A stretch of DNA of 64,000 nt from the NCBI RefSeq assembly GCF_002081825.1, contig NZ_MUKU01000015.1, positions 53,171-117,170 of the forward strand, given 5' to 3'. The notes under the pieces are model-generated. The model saw only the letters and a program-made list of their open reading frames with translations. It was not told the DNA's origin and did no database searches. Each line of letters opens with the position of its first letter. The stretch's first letter is position 1. This DNA comes from Chromobacterium haemolyticum (GTDB lineage Bacteria; Pseudomonadota; Gammaproteobacteria; Burkholderiales; Chromobacteriaceae). The position numbers and the translations under genes are program-made. Shown piece after piece: positions 54,186 through 63,920 of the stretch.

Positions 54186-55067
54186 ATGGATAGACTGATT
54201 CCGACTGTAGTTGCCATAGCCGGTGTGCTATTTGTTGCCAGCCTGTCGCTGTTCACCGTGGATCAGCGCCAATACGCGCTGGTTTTCCAGTTTGGCGAAG
54301 TGGTGCGCATCATCAAGGAGCCGGGCATTCAGTTCAAGGTACCGCTGCTGCAGAACGTGCGTTACTTCGATCGCCGCGTGCAGACCATCGACGCCGAGGC
54401 GCCGGAACTGTTCAACACCCGCGAGAAAAAGAACGTGTTGGTGGACAGCTTCGTCAAATGGCGCGTGGTGGACGTTGAGCAGTTCTACAAGAGCGTGGGC
54501 TCCGAGGCCGCCGCTGTGGCGCGTTTGAAACAGACCATCAATGACGGGTTGCGCGCGGAATTCGGCCAAAAGATGGTTGCCGACGTCATTTCCGGCAAGC
54601 GCGACCAGGTGATGGATACGGTTCGCAAGCGCGCGGACGCGGATGCGCGTAAAATAGGCGTACAAATTCTCGACGTGCGCTTAAAACGAGTCGATTTTCC
54701 GGATAAAATAAGCAGTTCGGTCTTCGACCGCATGCAGTCCGAGCGCCGCACCGTCGCCAGCCAGTTGCGCAGCGAGGGCGCCGCGGACGCGGAACGCATC
54801 CGCGCCGAAGCGGACAAGCAGCGCGAGGTGGTGCTGGCCGAAGCGTATCGTCAGGCTCAGGAGCTGAAGGGCAAGGGCGACGCGAAGGCGGCGGCGATTT
54901 ACGCCGAGGCTTACGGCAAGAACCCGGACTTCTACGCTTTCTGGCGCAGCATGGACGCGTACAAGGAGTCGTTCAAGAACAAGAGCGACGTCCTAGTGCT
55001 GGAGCCGAGCAGCGAGTTCTTCAAGTACTTCAAGAACCCGCAGTCGGGAGCGGCCAAGGCCAAGTAA
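54186..55067 (+). CDS. hflC: HflC, membrane protease modulator (SPFH)
   Basis: A 293-residue partner of HflK. An N-terminal membrane anchor (TVVAIAGVLFVASLSLFTV) precedes the SPFH domain (QRQYALVFQFGEVVRIIKEPG) and the coiled-coil (ERRTVASQLRSEGAADAERI). It starts three bases after hflK. The C-terminal AKAK tail is short. Confidence 0.97.
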   Translation: MDRLIPTVVAIAGVLFVASLSLFTVDQRQYALVFQFGEVVRIIKEPGIQFKVPLLQNVRYFDRRVQTIDAEAPELFNTREKKNVLVDSFVKWRVVDVEQFYKSVGSEAAAVARLKQTINDGLRAEFGQKMVADVISGKRDQVMDTVRKRADADARKIGVQILDVRLKRVDFPDKISSSVFDRMQSERRTVASQLRSEGAADAERIRAEADKQREVVLAEAYRQAQELKGKGDAKAAAIYAEAYGKNPDFYAFWRSMDAYKESFKNKSDVLVLEPSSEFFKYFKNPQSGAAKAK

Positions 55068-55151
55068 GCGGCCAAGGCTGGCGGAAGACGCCGCGCAAGA
55101 CAATCGAGTATGGAACACTGGCCGGGGCGACCTGGCCAGTTTGCTGATAAC

Positions 55152-55177
55152 AAGGCGGGACGCTTCCCGCCTTTTAT
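55152..55177 (+). terminator. Terminator after hflC
   Basis: AAGGCGGGA and TCCCGCCTT arms (55152-55160, 55165-55173) with a short T run. It ends the hfl transcript just before hisZ, which starts 17 bases later. Confidence 0.85.
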
Positions 55178-55193
55178 TCTGTTGAAAAGAATC

Positions 55194-56345
55194 ATGCGTA
55201 ATTGGCTGTTACCGGAATACATCGCGGATGTTCTGCCTGCCACCGCGCGCCAGGTGGAGTCCGCCAAGGCGGCGATGCTGGAAGGCTTTCGCGTGGCGGG
55301 CTACGAGTTGGTGCTGCCGCCGCTGATCGAGTACATCGATTCGCTGATCAGCGAGGAAGACGCTTCGCTCGAGCTCAAGACCTTCAAGCTGGACGATCAG
55401 TTGTCCGGCCGGCAAATGGGCTTGCGCGCCGACATCACGCCGCAAGTGTCGCGCATAGACGCGCACTTGCTCGGCGAGCGTACCGGAGTGACCCGGCTGT
55501 GCTACGCCGGCAGCGTGGTGCATACCCGGCCGGATGGTCTGGCGGGATCGCGCGAGCCGCTGCAAGTGGGGGCGGAGTTGTACGGCTACGCCGGCATCGA
55601 GGCCGACCTGGAAATCATCGAATTGATGCTGGGCACCTTGGAGCGTGCCGGCGTGTCCGGCCTGCGGCTGGACATCGGGCATATGGCGATTTACCGCGGC
55701 ATTGCCGCCGCCGCGGGTTTGTCGGGAGAGACCAGTCGGGCGCTGTTCGCCAAGCTGCAGAGCAAGGATGTGGCCAGCATTCGCGAGTTGGTCCGCGATG
55801 TCGCCGAGCCGTACCGCAGCGCTTTTCTGGCTTTGCCGGAATTGTACGGTCCGATCGAGGAGTTGGACCGGGCGCGTTCCCGTCTGCCGTCCTTGCCCGA
55901 GGTGGAGCTTGGCCTGATGCAGCTGTCCGCTGTGGCCAAGGCGCTGGAGGGTAGGGTGGCCCTGAGCTTCGACCTGACCGAACTGCGCGGCACGCAGTAT
56001 CACAACGGCCTGCTGTTCGCCGCCTATGCTGAGGGCTGGGCCGAGGAACTGGCGCGCGGAGGCCGCTATGACAATGTGGGCCGTCGTTTCGGCCGTGCCC
56101 GACCGGCAACCGGCTTCAGCCTGGATTTGCGCGACCTGATCCGCATCCTGCCGGAGCAAGGTTCGGTCAGGGGCATTCGCTTGGCCGCCAAGCACTGGCC
56201 GCAGGCGCGGGCTGAAGTGGCCCGCCTGCGCGCAGCGGGCGAAATGGTGGTGATTGATTATCTGGGCGAGTCCGCCCAGGCCTTGAATTGCGATCGCGAG
56301 CTGACTTTGGATGGCTCGGATTGGCATGTGGTTTCATTTAACTGA
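55194..56345 (+). CDS. hisZ: HisZ, ATP phosphoribosyltransferase regulatory subunit
   Basis: A 383-residue HisRS-like protein without aminoacylation activity that is needed by the short form of HisG. Family start NWLLPEYIADVLPATARQVE; HisRS-like motif 2 region VTRLCYAGSVVHTRPDGLAGSRE. The start at 55194 gives the usual length. It precedes purA, as in other betaproteobacteria. The upstream terminator suggests its own promoter or read-through. Confidence 0.95.
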   Translation: MRNWLLPEYIADVLPATARQVESAKAAMLEGFRVAGYELVLPPLIEYIDSLISEEDASLELKTFKLDDQLSGRQMGLRADITPQVSRIDAHLLGERTGVTRLCYAGSVVHTRPDGLAGSREPLQVGAELYGYAGIEADLEIIELMLGTLERAGVSGLRLDIGHMAIYRGIAAAAGLSGETSRALFAKLQSKDVASIRELVRDVAEPYRSAFLALPELYGPIEELDRARSRLPSLPEVELGLMQLSAVAKALEGRVALSFDLTELRGTQYHNGLLFAAYAEGWAEELARGGRYDNVGRRFGRARPATGFSLDLRDLIRILPEQGSVRGIRLAAKHWPQARAEVARLRAAGEMVVIDYLGESAQALNCDRELTLDGSDWHVVSFN

Positions 56346-57674
<1,329 letters not shown>

Positions 57675-57696
57675 GTCCGATTTGATTCATCGCCGG

Positions 57697-57723
57697 AAAC
57701 CCGCCTGCCAGGCGGGTTTTTTC
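57697..57723 (+). terminator. Rho-independent terminator after purA
   Basis: AAACCCGCCTG and CAGGCGGGTTT arms (57697-57707, 57709-57719) with a T run. Confidence 0.93.
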
Positions 57724-57776
57724 ATGTCCGCGGCGGGCGTAGACTGTTTGGATTCTGGTTACCGAAAGCAAAACAC

Positions 57777-58826
57777 ATGCAGCCATTGAATGTCGCCTTG
57801 GTGGGATACGGCTACGCCGGCAAGACTTTTCACGCGCCCTTGATCTCCGCTACGTCCGAATTGAAGCTGGCCGCCGTGGTCAGCAGCCGGCCGGACGAGG
57901 TGCGGGTGGATTGGCCGCAGGTGTCGGTGCTGGCCGGTTTGGAGCAGGCTTTGCTTGATCCTGCCATCGATATGCTCGTTATCGCCAGCCCCAACCAATT
58001 GCATTATCCGCAGGCGCGCGCGGGTTTGATGGCAGGCAAGCATGTGGTGGTGGACAAGCCGTTCACCGTGACGCAGGCGGAGGCGCGGGAGCTGTGCTTG
58101 ATGGCCGAGCGGCCGGGCAGCCCGCTGTTGTCGGTGTTTCACAATCGGCGCTGGGACGCTGATTTCCTGGCGCTCAAGGCGCTGTTGGCCAGCGGCGAGC
58201 TGGGAGCGCTCAGCCATTTCGAGTCCCATTTCGACCGTTATCGGCCGCAGGTCCGCGCGCGTTGGCGCGAGCGGGACCAACCGGGAGCGGGGCTGTGGTA
58301 CGACCTGGGGTCGCACTTGCTCGATCAGGTCTTGCAGTTGCTGGGCTGGCCGCAGACGATTTATGCGAACTTGTTCAAACAAAGGGCCGGCGCGCAGGCG
58401 ACAGACTACTTTCACGTACAGTTGGGCTATGCGGAGCATCAGGCGGTGCTGCACGGCTCCTGCTTGGTCAGCGGCGGCACCCCGCGCTTTAGTTTGCACG
58501 GCACGCTCGCCAGTTATGTCAAATTCGGCCTGGACGGCCAGGAAGACTATTTGAAGCGTGGCGGCCGCCCTGGCGAAACGGGCTGGGGCGTGGACCTTGA
58601 GCCGGGCATCTTGTTCCGTCAGTTGGACGATGGAGAAATGCGGGAGTCCCGTTCGTCACCCTTGGGTGATTATCGTGATTTCTACCGTGAGGTGGCTCGA
58701 GCCGCGCAAGGTCTGGGGTCTAATCCGGTGACGGCTAGGGAAGCGTGGCGGGTGATGACCTTGCTGGAGCAGGGAGAGCAGAGCGCGCGGGAAGGGCGGC
58801 GTCTGTTTTGCCTCCCGGTGGCTTGA
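57777..58826 (+). CDS. Gfo/Idh/MocA family oxidoreductase
   Basis: A 349-residue NAD(P)-dependent oxidoreductase. The N-terminal Rossmann motif is VGYGYAGKTFHAP, and the catalytic Lys region VVDKPFTVT is the typical EKP-like motif with D in place of E. The C-terminal domain begins near FHNRRWDADFL, as in the YdgJ-like subgroup. Substrates of this subgroup are sugars or cyclitols, unknown here. Single gene. Confidence 0.88.
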   Translation: MQPLNVALVGYGYAGKTFHAPLISATSELKLAAVVSSRPDEVRVDWPQVSVLAGLEQALLDPAIDMLVIASPNQLHYPQARAGLMAGKHVVVDKPFTVTQAEARELCLMAERPGSPLLSVFHNRRWDADFLALKALLASGELGALSHFESHFDRYRPQVRARWRERDQPGAGLWYDLGSHLLDQVLQLLGWPQTIYANLFKQRAGAQATDYFHVQLGYAEHQAVLHGSCLVSGGTPRFSLHGTLASYVKFGLDGQEDYLKRGGRPGETGWGVDLEPGILFRQLDDGEMRESRSSPLGDYRDFYREVARAAQGLGSNPVTAREAWRVMTLLEQGEQSAREGRRLFCLPVA

Positions 58827-58881
58827 GAGCGCTTGCGGGGCTTGCTTTACGTTTCGACATCATTTGCGCCGCCCGGTCTCG

Positions 58882-58909
58882 TTGTCCCGGGGATGGCCGG
58901 TGCTACACT
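58882..58909 (+). promoter_or_regulatory. Candidate promoter of the MFS gene
   Basis: TTGTCC (58882-58887), a 16-base spacer, and TACACT (58904-58909) preceded by TG, an extended -10 form. It ends 29 bases before the MFS start codon. Confidence 0.45.
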
Positions 58910-58938
58910 GGCGTTTCCATTCCTGAAATTTTATCGTC

Positions 58939-60330
58939 ATGCAGCTTAAGCTCGCCGCCGGTATGGTGACACCGTTGATCGTGGCCACCGCCTTGTTCAT
59001 GGAGAACATGGACGCCACAGTGATATCCACCTCTTTGCCGGCTATCGCGCGCGACCTGTTGGTGGAGCCGATTGGCTTGAAGTTGGCGCTGACGTCTTAC
59101 TTGGTCAGTTTGGCCGTGTTTATCCCCATCAGCGGCTGGATGGCGGACCGCTTTGGCTCACGGCGTATTTTCCGCGCAGCCATTGTCGTCTTTGTATCGG
59201 GATCCGTGTTGTGTGCGCTTAGCAATACATTGGGCGGCTTTGTGCTGGCGCGTTTTGTGCAAGGTATCGGTGGCGCGATGATGGTACCAGTGGGGCGCTT
59301 GGTGATTTTGCGCACCACGTCGAAAGCGGATCTGGTGCGGGCGCTCAGTTATTTGACGGTTCCCGCTTTGCTGGGGCCGGTCATTGGACCGCCCTTGGGC
59401 GGTTTCATCAGTACCTATCTGCATTGGCGCTGGATATTCTTGATCAATATCCCTATTGGCGTGCTGGGCTGGGTGCTCGCCAAGCGCCACATCGAAGACT
59501 TGAAGAACGAACAAGTACCGCCGCTGGACTGGTTGGGCTTTGCTTTGAGCGGCGTCGGCCTGTCCTTGTTGATGCTGGGTCTGGCTACTGAGGGCAGGCA
59601 TTTGGTCTCGGCGCAATGGTCCGTCGTGCTGGCGGCGACAGGCATGGGCTTGCTGTGGCTTTATCTGCTGCATTACCGTCGCACAGCTCATCCCTTGTTG
59701 GATTTGTCCTTGTTGCGCTTGCCGACTTTTCATGCCGGCGTGGTGGGCGGCTTCGTGTTCAGGGTGGGCATCGGCGCCACGCCCTTCTTGTTGCCGTTGA
59801 TGTTGCAACTGGGCCTGGGTCTCAATCCTTTTGTCTCCGGTTTGCTGACCTGTTCTACCGCGGTGGGTGCCATTTTTATGAAGACGCTGGTGATGCGCAT
59901 ATTGCGGCGTTACGGTTTCCGCAGGGTATTGATGGTTAATAGCATGTTGGCGGGCCTTTCCATCGCGGCGTACGCATTGTTCTACGAGGCTCCGAGCTAT
60001 GTCTGGATGTTGCTGGTTTTCGTATTAGGCGGTTGTCTCCGTTCTTTGCAGTTCACCAGCTTGAACGCGATTTCTTTTGCCGAGGTTGAGTCGGGAAGCA
60101 TGAGCCATGCCACCAGTCTTTCAGGGGTGGCGCAGCAACTGGCTGCGGGTTGCGGGGTGACGGCGGGGGCTTTTGTTGTCCAGGGAGTGAGCGGGCTGCA
60201 GGGGCATGCAGCCTTGACCGTGGTCGATTTCGCCTGGGCTTTCGCTATTATGGGCGCCTTGACCATGTTGTCCGGCCTGATGTTCGCCACGCTGGATCCG
60301 CGAGCCGGGGAAGAGTTGGCCTCGCGCTGA
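58939..60330 (+). CDS. MFS multidrug exporter, DHA2 (EmrB/QacA) type
   Basis: A 463-residue transporter with 12-14 hydrophobic segments. The first helix carries FMENMDATVISTSLPAIARDL, a DHA2 drug:proton antiporter hallmark, and loop 2-3 has GWMADRFGSRRIF. It probably exports drugs or metabolites. No TetR/MarR regulator is adjacent. A long perfect terminator follows. Confidence 0.9.
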   Translation: MQLKLAAGMVTPLIVATALFMENMDATVISTSLPAIARDLLVEPIGLKLALTSYLVSLAVFIPISGWMADRFGSRRIFRAAIVVFVSGSVLCALSNTLGGFVLARFVQGIGGAMMVPVGRLVILRTTSKADLVRALSYLTVPALLGPVIGPPLGGFISTYLHWRWIFLINIPIGVLGWVLAKRHIEDLKNEQVPPLDWLGFALSGVGLSLLMLGLATEGRHLVSAQWSVVLAATGMGLLWLYLLHYRRTAHPLLDLSLLRLPTFHAGVVGGFVFRVGIGATPFLLPLMLQLGLGLNPFVSGLLTCSTAVGAIFMKTLVMRILRRYGFRRVLMVNSMLAGLSIAAYALFYEAPSYVWMLLVFVLGGCLRSLQFTSLNAISFAEVESGSMSHATSLSGVAQQLAAGCGVTAGAFVVQGVSGLQGHAALTVVDFAWAFAIMGALTMLSGLMFATLDPRAGEELASR

Positions 60331-60342
60331 GGGAGAAATGCA

Positions 60343-60375
60343 AAACCCCCGTTGATTATAAATCAACGGGGGTTT
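60343..60375. terminator. Bidirectional terminator between the MFS gene and the tRNA cluster
   Basis: A perfect 15-bp stem (60343-60357 with 60361-60375), AAACCCCCGTTGATT and its complement. It lies 12 bases after the MFS stop and three bases left of the last tRNA, so it can end transcripts from both sides. Confidence 0.92.
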
Positions 60376-60377
60376 AT

Positions 60378-60464
60378 TGGTGCCCAAGAGAAGACTCGAA
60401 CTTCCACACCCTTGCGGGCGCTAGGACCTGAACCTAGTGCGTCTACCAATTCCGCCACCTGGGC
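60378..60464 (-). tRNA. tRNA-Leu(CAG), third copy in transcription order
   Basis: Class II tRNA of 87 bases with an encoded CCA end. Acceptor stem GCCCAGG/CTTGGGC, anticodon loop TTCAGGT (anticodon CAG, reads CUG codons), long variable arm. Same sequence as the two copies to the right. Confidence 0.97.
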
Positions 60465-60528
60465 ATAATACTTAAATTGTTTTACTAGTGGACTACGATA
60501 TAAACATCATCGGAGTCGTTTAAACTGT

Positions 60529-60615
60529 TGGTGCCCAAGAGAAGACTCGAACTTCCACACCCTTGCGGGCGCTAGGACCTGAACCTAGTGCGTCTACCAA
60601 TTCCGCCACCTGGGC
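60529..60615 (-). tRNA. tRNA-Leu(CAG), second copy
   Basis: Identical over 87 bases to its neighbours, including the encoded CCA. The spacers on the two sides (64 and 55 bases) are unrelated in sequence. Confidence 0.97.
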
Positions 60616-60670
60616 CAACCAGATTGTTACTATACAGAGCGAACATCACGATTACAATAGAGTAAGTCAG

Positions 60671-60757
60671 TGGTGCCCAAGAGAAGACTCGAACTTCCAC
60701 ACCCTTGCGGGCGCTAGGACCTGAACCTAGTGCGTCTACCAATTCCGCCACCTGGGC
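60671..60757 (-). tRNA. tRNA-Leu(CAG), first copy
   Basis: First of the three identical genes after the promoter at 60804-60831. It begins 46 bases after the -10 element. Confidence 0.97.
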
Positions 60758-60803
60758 TTCGCTTTGCTGTATTATTTCGCTGCATCTCTGCAACGAGATG
60801 CGA

Positions 60804-60831
60804 ATTATAGACATATTCTTGAGGGTGTCAA
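60804..60831 (-). promoter_or_regulatory. Perfect-consensus sigma-70 promoter of the tRNA-Leu operon
   Basis: On the minus strand: TTGACA (60831-60826), a 16-base spacer, TATAAT (60809-60804). Both hexamers match the consensus at all six positions. The -35 box includes the first base of the rnr start codon, and the spacer covers the rnr ribosome binding site. Confidence 0.85.
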
Positions 60832-63521
60832 TGGCTAGAGCACAAAAAAAACAAAAGACCCTGTCCCTCCGCGAACAGGACCCCTTCCTGGAACGGGAAA
60901 AACTTAAATATTCCAATCCTTTGCCGAGCCGAGAGTTCGTTTTAAAAATTTTGGCCGAGCAGGGGGTGCCGCTATTTCCTGATGAATTGGCGCGCATGTT
61001 GTCGATTGCACAAGCCGAATCTATTTATTTCGAACGTCGCTTGCGGGCAATGGAGCGAGACGGCGAAGTCATCATCAATCGCAAAGGCGCAGTCTGCGTC
61101 GCTCAAAAACTGGACCTGATCAAGTGTAAAGTGTCCGGTCACCGCGACGGCTACGGTTTTGCCATCCCGGATGAAGGCGAAGGTCAGGGCGGAGATATTT
61201 TTCTGCCCGAGCGGGAAATGAAAAAAGTGATGCATGGCGATCGGGTGATGGTCCGTCCGTCCGGCGTCGATCGCCGAGGTCGGCAGGAAGGCAAGATCGT
61301 AGAGGTGTTGGATCACGTGGTGACGCGGTTGGTCGGCCGCATCAATCGGGTCCGGGGCGTGTGGGTGGTGACGGCGGAAGACCGCCGCATTAATCACGAC
61401 ATTCTGATTGAGCCGGGTGGAGAGGCGGGGGCCAAGGACGGCCAGGTAGTCATGGTGGAAATCCTTCAACACCCGGATGCCTACCGTCAGCCTGTTGGCC
61501 AAGTCGTGGAAGTGCTGGGTAACTACGCCGATCCCGGCATGGAAATCGAGATCGCGCTGCGCAAGCACGATCTGCCTCATCAATTCCCTGAAGCAACGCT
61601 GGCCCAGGCAAAGGCGACGCCGAAAAAGGTGCGCAAGAAAGACTGGACCAAGGATCGAGTCGACCTGCGCGATCTGCCCTTGGTGACGATAGACGGCGAA
61701 ACCGCACGCGATTTCGATGACGCCGTGTATGCAGAGAAGCAGGGCAAGGGCTTCCGTTTGATCGTGGCGATTGCCGACGTCAGTTTTTATGTAGAGCCGG
61801 GCGATGCCTTGGATCAGGAGGCGCTTAACCGTGGTACTTCGGTCTACTTTCCGCGCCGAGTCATTCCGATGCTGCCGGAGGCCTTGTCCAACGGCATCTG
61901 TTCGCTGAATCCGGACGTCGAGCGGATGTGCATGGTCTGCGATATGCAGATCAACGCCAAGGGTGTGGTCAAGCGCTATCAGTTCTATCCAGCGGTGATG
62001 CTGTCCAAGGCGAGGCTGACCTATAATCAGGTTTGGGAGTGGATTCAGAAGGGAAGCTATAGCCCGGTGTTGCCGCAGATCCAGACCCTATACTCTTTGT
62101 TCAAGGTGTTGCTTGCGGCGCGCAGCCAGCGTGGGGCGATCGAGTTCGACTCTGTGGAAACCCAGATGATCTTCAACGACGCGGGCAAGATCGAACGCAT
62201 CGTGCCGGTAGTGCGCAACGACGCGCATCGCCTGATTGAAGAGTGCATGCTGGCGGCCAATGTTTGTGCCGCTGATTTCCTGGAGAAGAACGGGCACAAA
62301 GCCTTGTATCGGGTACATGAGGGGCCGACTGAAGAGAAACTGGAGAATCTGCGCAACTACCTGCGCTTGGTCGGCTTGAGTCTGGGCGGCGGGGAAAAGC
62401 CCACGGCCAAGGACTACGCCAAACTGGGGGAACAAATTCATGGGCGGCCCGATGCGCCGGTGTTGCAGACCATGTTGCTGCGTTCCATGCAGCAAGCGGT
62501 TTATACCCCGGACAATAACGGCCACTTCGGCTTGGCTTACGAGGCTTACGCGCACTTCACTTCACCGATTCGCCGTTACCCGGATTTGTTGGTGCACCGT
62601 TCGATCAAGGCGGTGCTCAATGGTGGCAAATACAAGCCGGGCAAATGGGCGCAACTGGGCGTGCACTGCTCTATGACCGAGCGCCGGGCGGACGATGCCA
62701 GTCGCGACGTCGAGTCCTGGCTGAAAACCTACTATATGCGGGACAAGGTGGGCGAGATCTTCAAGGGCAAGATCTGCGCGGTGACCAGCTTCGGCGTATT
62801 CGTGTTGCTGGATGAGGTGTATGTCGAAGGCCTAGTGCATATCTCCGAACTGGGCAAGGACTACTTCCACTTCAAAAAGGACGTCCAGGCGATTGTCGGA
62901 GAGAAGAGCGGCATGCAATACCGCTTGGGCGATACGCTGACCGTGAAGGTGATGAGCGCCAATCTGGAAAGCGCTCAAGTCGACTTCGCTCTGGTCAAAG
63001 AAGGCGAGCTGCAAACCGCCAGGCCAGTGCCCGCGCGCAGCGCCGGCGCGCGCCAGGGCGGTTCGCGCCGGGCTGCCGAGCCTAAGCCTGTAGAGGCAAA
63101 ACCGCCGGCATTGCCAGCGGCGCCCAAGGGGCGAAGCAGAGGGGGGGCTCAATCGCCGGTGTCGAAGCCTGCGGTCAACAAGCCTGTGGCGAGTCCATCT
63201 GCTGCAAGCAAGCCAGTAGCGAGCAAGCCAGTAGCGAGCAAGCCAGTAGCAAGCAAGCCAGTAGCAAGCAAGCCAGTAGCAAGCAAGCCAGTAGCAAGCA
63301 AGCCAGTAGCAAGCAAGGCGGTGGCTCCAAAAACTGTTAGTGCTGCGCCTGCGGCTGCCAAGCCGGCGCCTACGGCAGCGATGCCTGCGTCCGAGGCTGG
63401 CGCGCCTCCAGCGGGCCAATCGCTTGCCGGCAAGTCGCCGGTGGGCGAGGCGTCTCCCGCCCCGCGTCAACGCAGGCCGGCGGCGCGCAGGAGCAATAGC
63501 AAGCGCCGTAGCGAGGACTGA
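60831..63521 (+). CDS. rnr: Ribonuclease R
   Basis: 3'-5' exoribonuclease that degrades structured RNA and takes part in rRNA quality control. 896 residues from the ATG at 60831, preceded by GAGGG at 60821-60825. Order: N-terminal winged-helix (about 25-85), cold-shock OB domains (about 95-240), the catalytic RNB domain with ETARDFDDAVYAEK (about 285-600), S1 domain (KGKICAVTSFGVFVLLDEVYVEGLVHIS, about 645-725) and a basic tail. The tail holds seven VASKP units from a 15-bp tandem repeat. The start codon overlaps the divergent tRNA promoter. The gene is longer than E. coli rnr (813 residues) because of the tail. Confidence 0.96.
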   Translation: MARAQKKQKTLSLREQDPFLEREKLKYSNPLPSREFVLKILAEQGVPLFPDELARMLSIAQAESIYFERRLRAMERDGEVIINRKGAVCVAQKLDLIKCKVSGHRDGYGFAIPDEGEGQGGDIFLPEREMKKVMHGDRVMVRPSGVDRRGRQEGKIVEVLDHVVTRLVGRINRVRGVWVVTAEDRRINHDILIEPGGEAGAKDGQVVMVEILQHPDAYRQPVGQVVEVLGNYADPGMEIEIALRKHDLPHQFPEATLAQAKATPKKVRKKDWTKDRVDLRDLPLVTIDGETARDFDDAVYAEKQGKGFRLIVAIADVSFYVEPGDALDQEALNRGTSVYFPRRVIPMLPEALSNGICSLNPDVERMCMVCDMQINAKGVVKRYQFYPAVMLSKARLTYNQVWEWIQKGSYSPVLPQIQTLYSLFKVLLAARSQRGAIEFDSVETQMIFNDAGKIERIVPVVRNDAHRLIEECMLAANVCAADFLEKNGHKALYRVHEGPTEEKLENLRNYLRLVGLSLGGGEKPTAKDYAKLGEQIHGRPDAPVLQTMLLRSMQQAVYTPDNNGHFGLAYEAYAHFTSPIRRYPDLLVHRSIKAVLNGGKYKPGKWAQLGVHCSMTERRADDASRDVESWLKTYYMRDKVGEIFKGKICAVTSFGVFVLLDEVYVEGLVHISELGKDYFHFKKDVQAIVGEKSGMQYRLGDTLTVKVMSANLESAQVDFALVKEGELQTARPVPARSAGARQGGSRRAAEPKPVEAKPPALPAAPKGRSRGGAQSPVSKPAVNKPVASPSAASKPVASKPVASKPVASKPVASKPVASKPVASKPVASKAVAPKTVSAAPAAAKPAPTAAMPASEAGAPPAGQSLAGKSPVGEASPAPRQRRPAARRSNSKRRSED
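63207..63311 (+). repeat. 15-bp tandem repeat in the rnr tail, seven copies
   Basis: Unit AGCAAGCCAGTAGC(G/A), seven copies with only the last base varying, followed by one degenerate copy. It encodes SKPVA units. Copy number can change without breaking the frame, because the unit is five codons. Confidence 0.95.
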
Positions 63522-63564
63522 TCTCTCCAGAGCACTTCTATATAAATAGGTATACCAAGCCATG

Positions 63565-63593
63565 ACGGGCCGGCGTTTCGCCGGCCCGTTTTT
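63565..63593 (+). terminator. Rho-independent terminator after rnr
   Basis: ACGGGCCGGCG and CGCCGGCCCGT arms (63565-63575, 63579-63589) with a T run, 43 bases after the rnr stop. Confidence 0.92.
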
Positions 63594-63711
63594 CATGGTT
63601 CGGCGGGGCGAGGATGGGGTGCCGGTGAATACCCTTTGTGGATATTCGTTTTCGCATCAAGGGTTTGCCCTGTGAGGCCCGCTTTTGTTGAGGTTTTTGT
63701 TGCAAAAGGTG

Positions 63712-63740
63712 TTGACGGGTTTAGGGTCGTGACGTATAGT
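63712..63740 (+). promoter_or_regulatory. rRNA operon promoter
   Basis: TTGACG (63712-63717), a 17-base spacer, TATAGT (63735-63740), with a T-rich stretch just upstream. The transcription start should be near 63747, in a GC-moderate discriminator. Confidence 0.85.
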
Positions 63741-63794
63741 TCGCCTCCTCAGCAGACAACGCAGCGGCGGAAACGAAGCGCAGCGATCTGCACC

Positions 63795-63805
63795 GCTCTT
63801 TAACA
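63795..63805 (+). promoter_or_regulatory. boxA antitermination site
   Basis: GCTCTTTAACA matches the rRNA boxA bound by NusB-NusE, about 116 bases before the 16S start. Confidence 0.85.
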
Positions 63806-63920
63806 AAACGAATAACCGATAGGTGTAAGTGCTCGGTCGATGACCAAACACTTGCACTGCAAGACGAGAGATATCTTGATGTTTCTTTGATCTTGCGTGC
63901 CAGAAAATTTGCTTGGAATT

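Larger units (their letters stand above)
63594..63920 (+). promoter_or_regulatory. Leader and promoter region of an rRNA operon
   Basis: 327 bases without a gene between the rnr terminator and the 16S gene. It holds an AT-rich stretch (63680-63708) that may act as an UP element, a strong promoter, boxA, and a leader segment before the 16S 5' end that should pair with the 3' flank for RNase III cleavage. Confidence 0.85.

Noticed and set aside
60378..60757. Integration site of a mobile element at the tRNA cluster
   Set aside because: No integrase, att-like partial tRNA copy or foreign gene is seen beside the three full tRNA genes.
63207..63311. CRISPR-like array
   Set aside because: Direct 15-bp units without spacers, inside the rnr reading frame.
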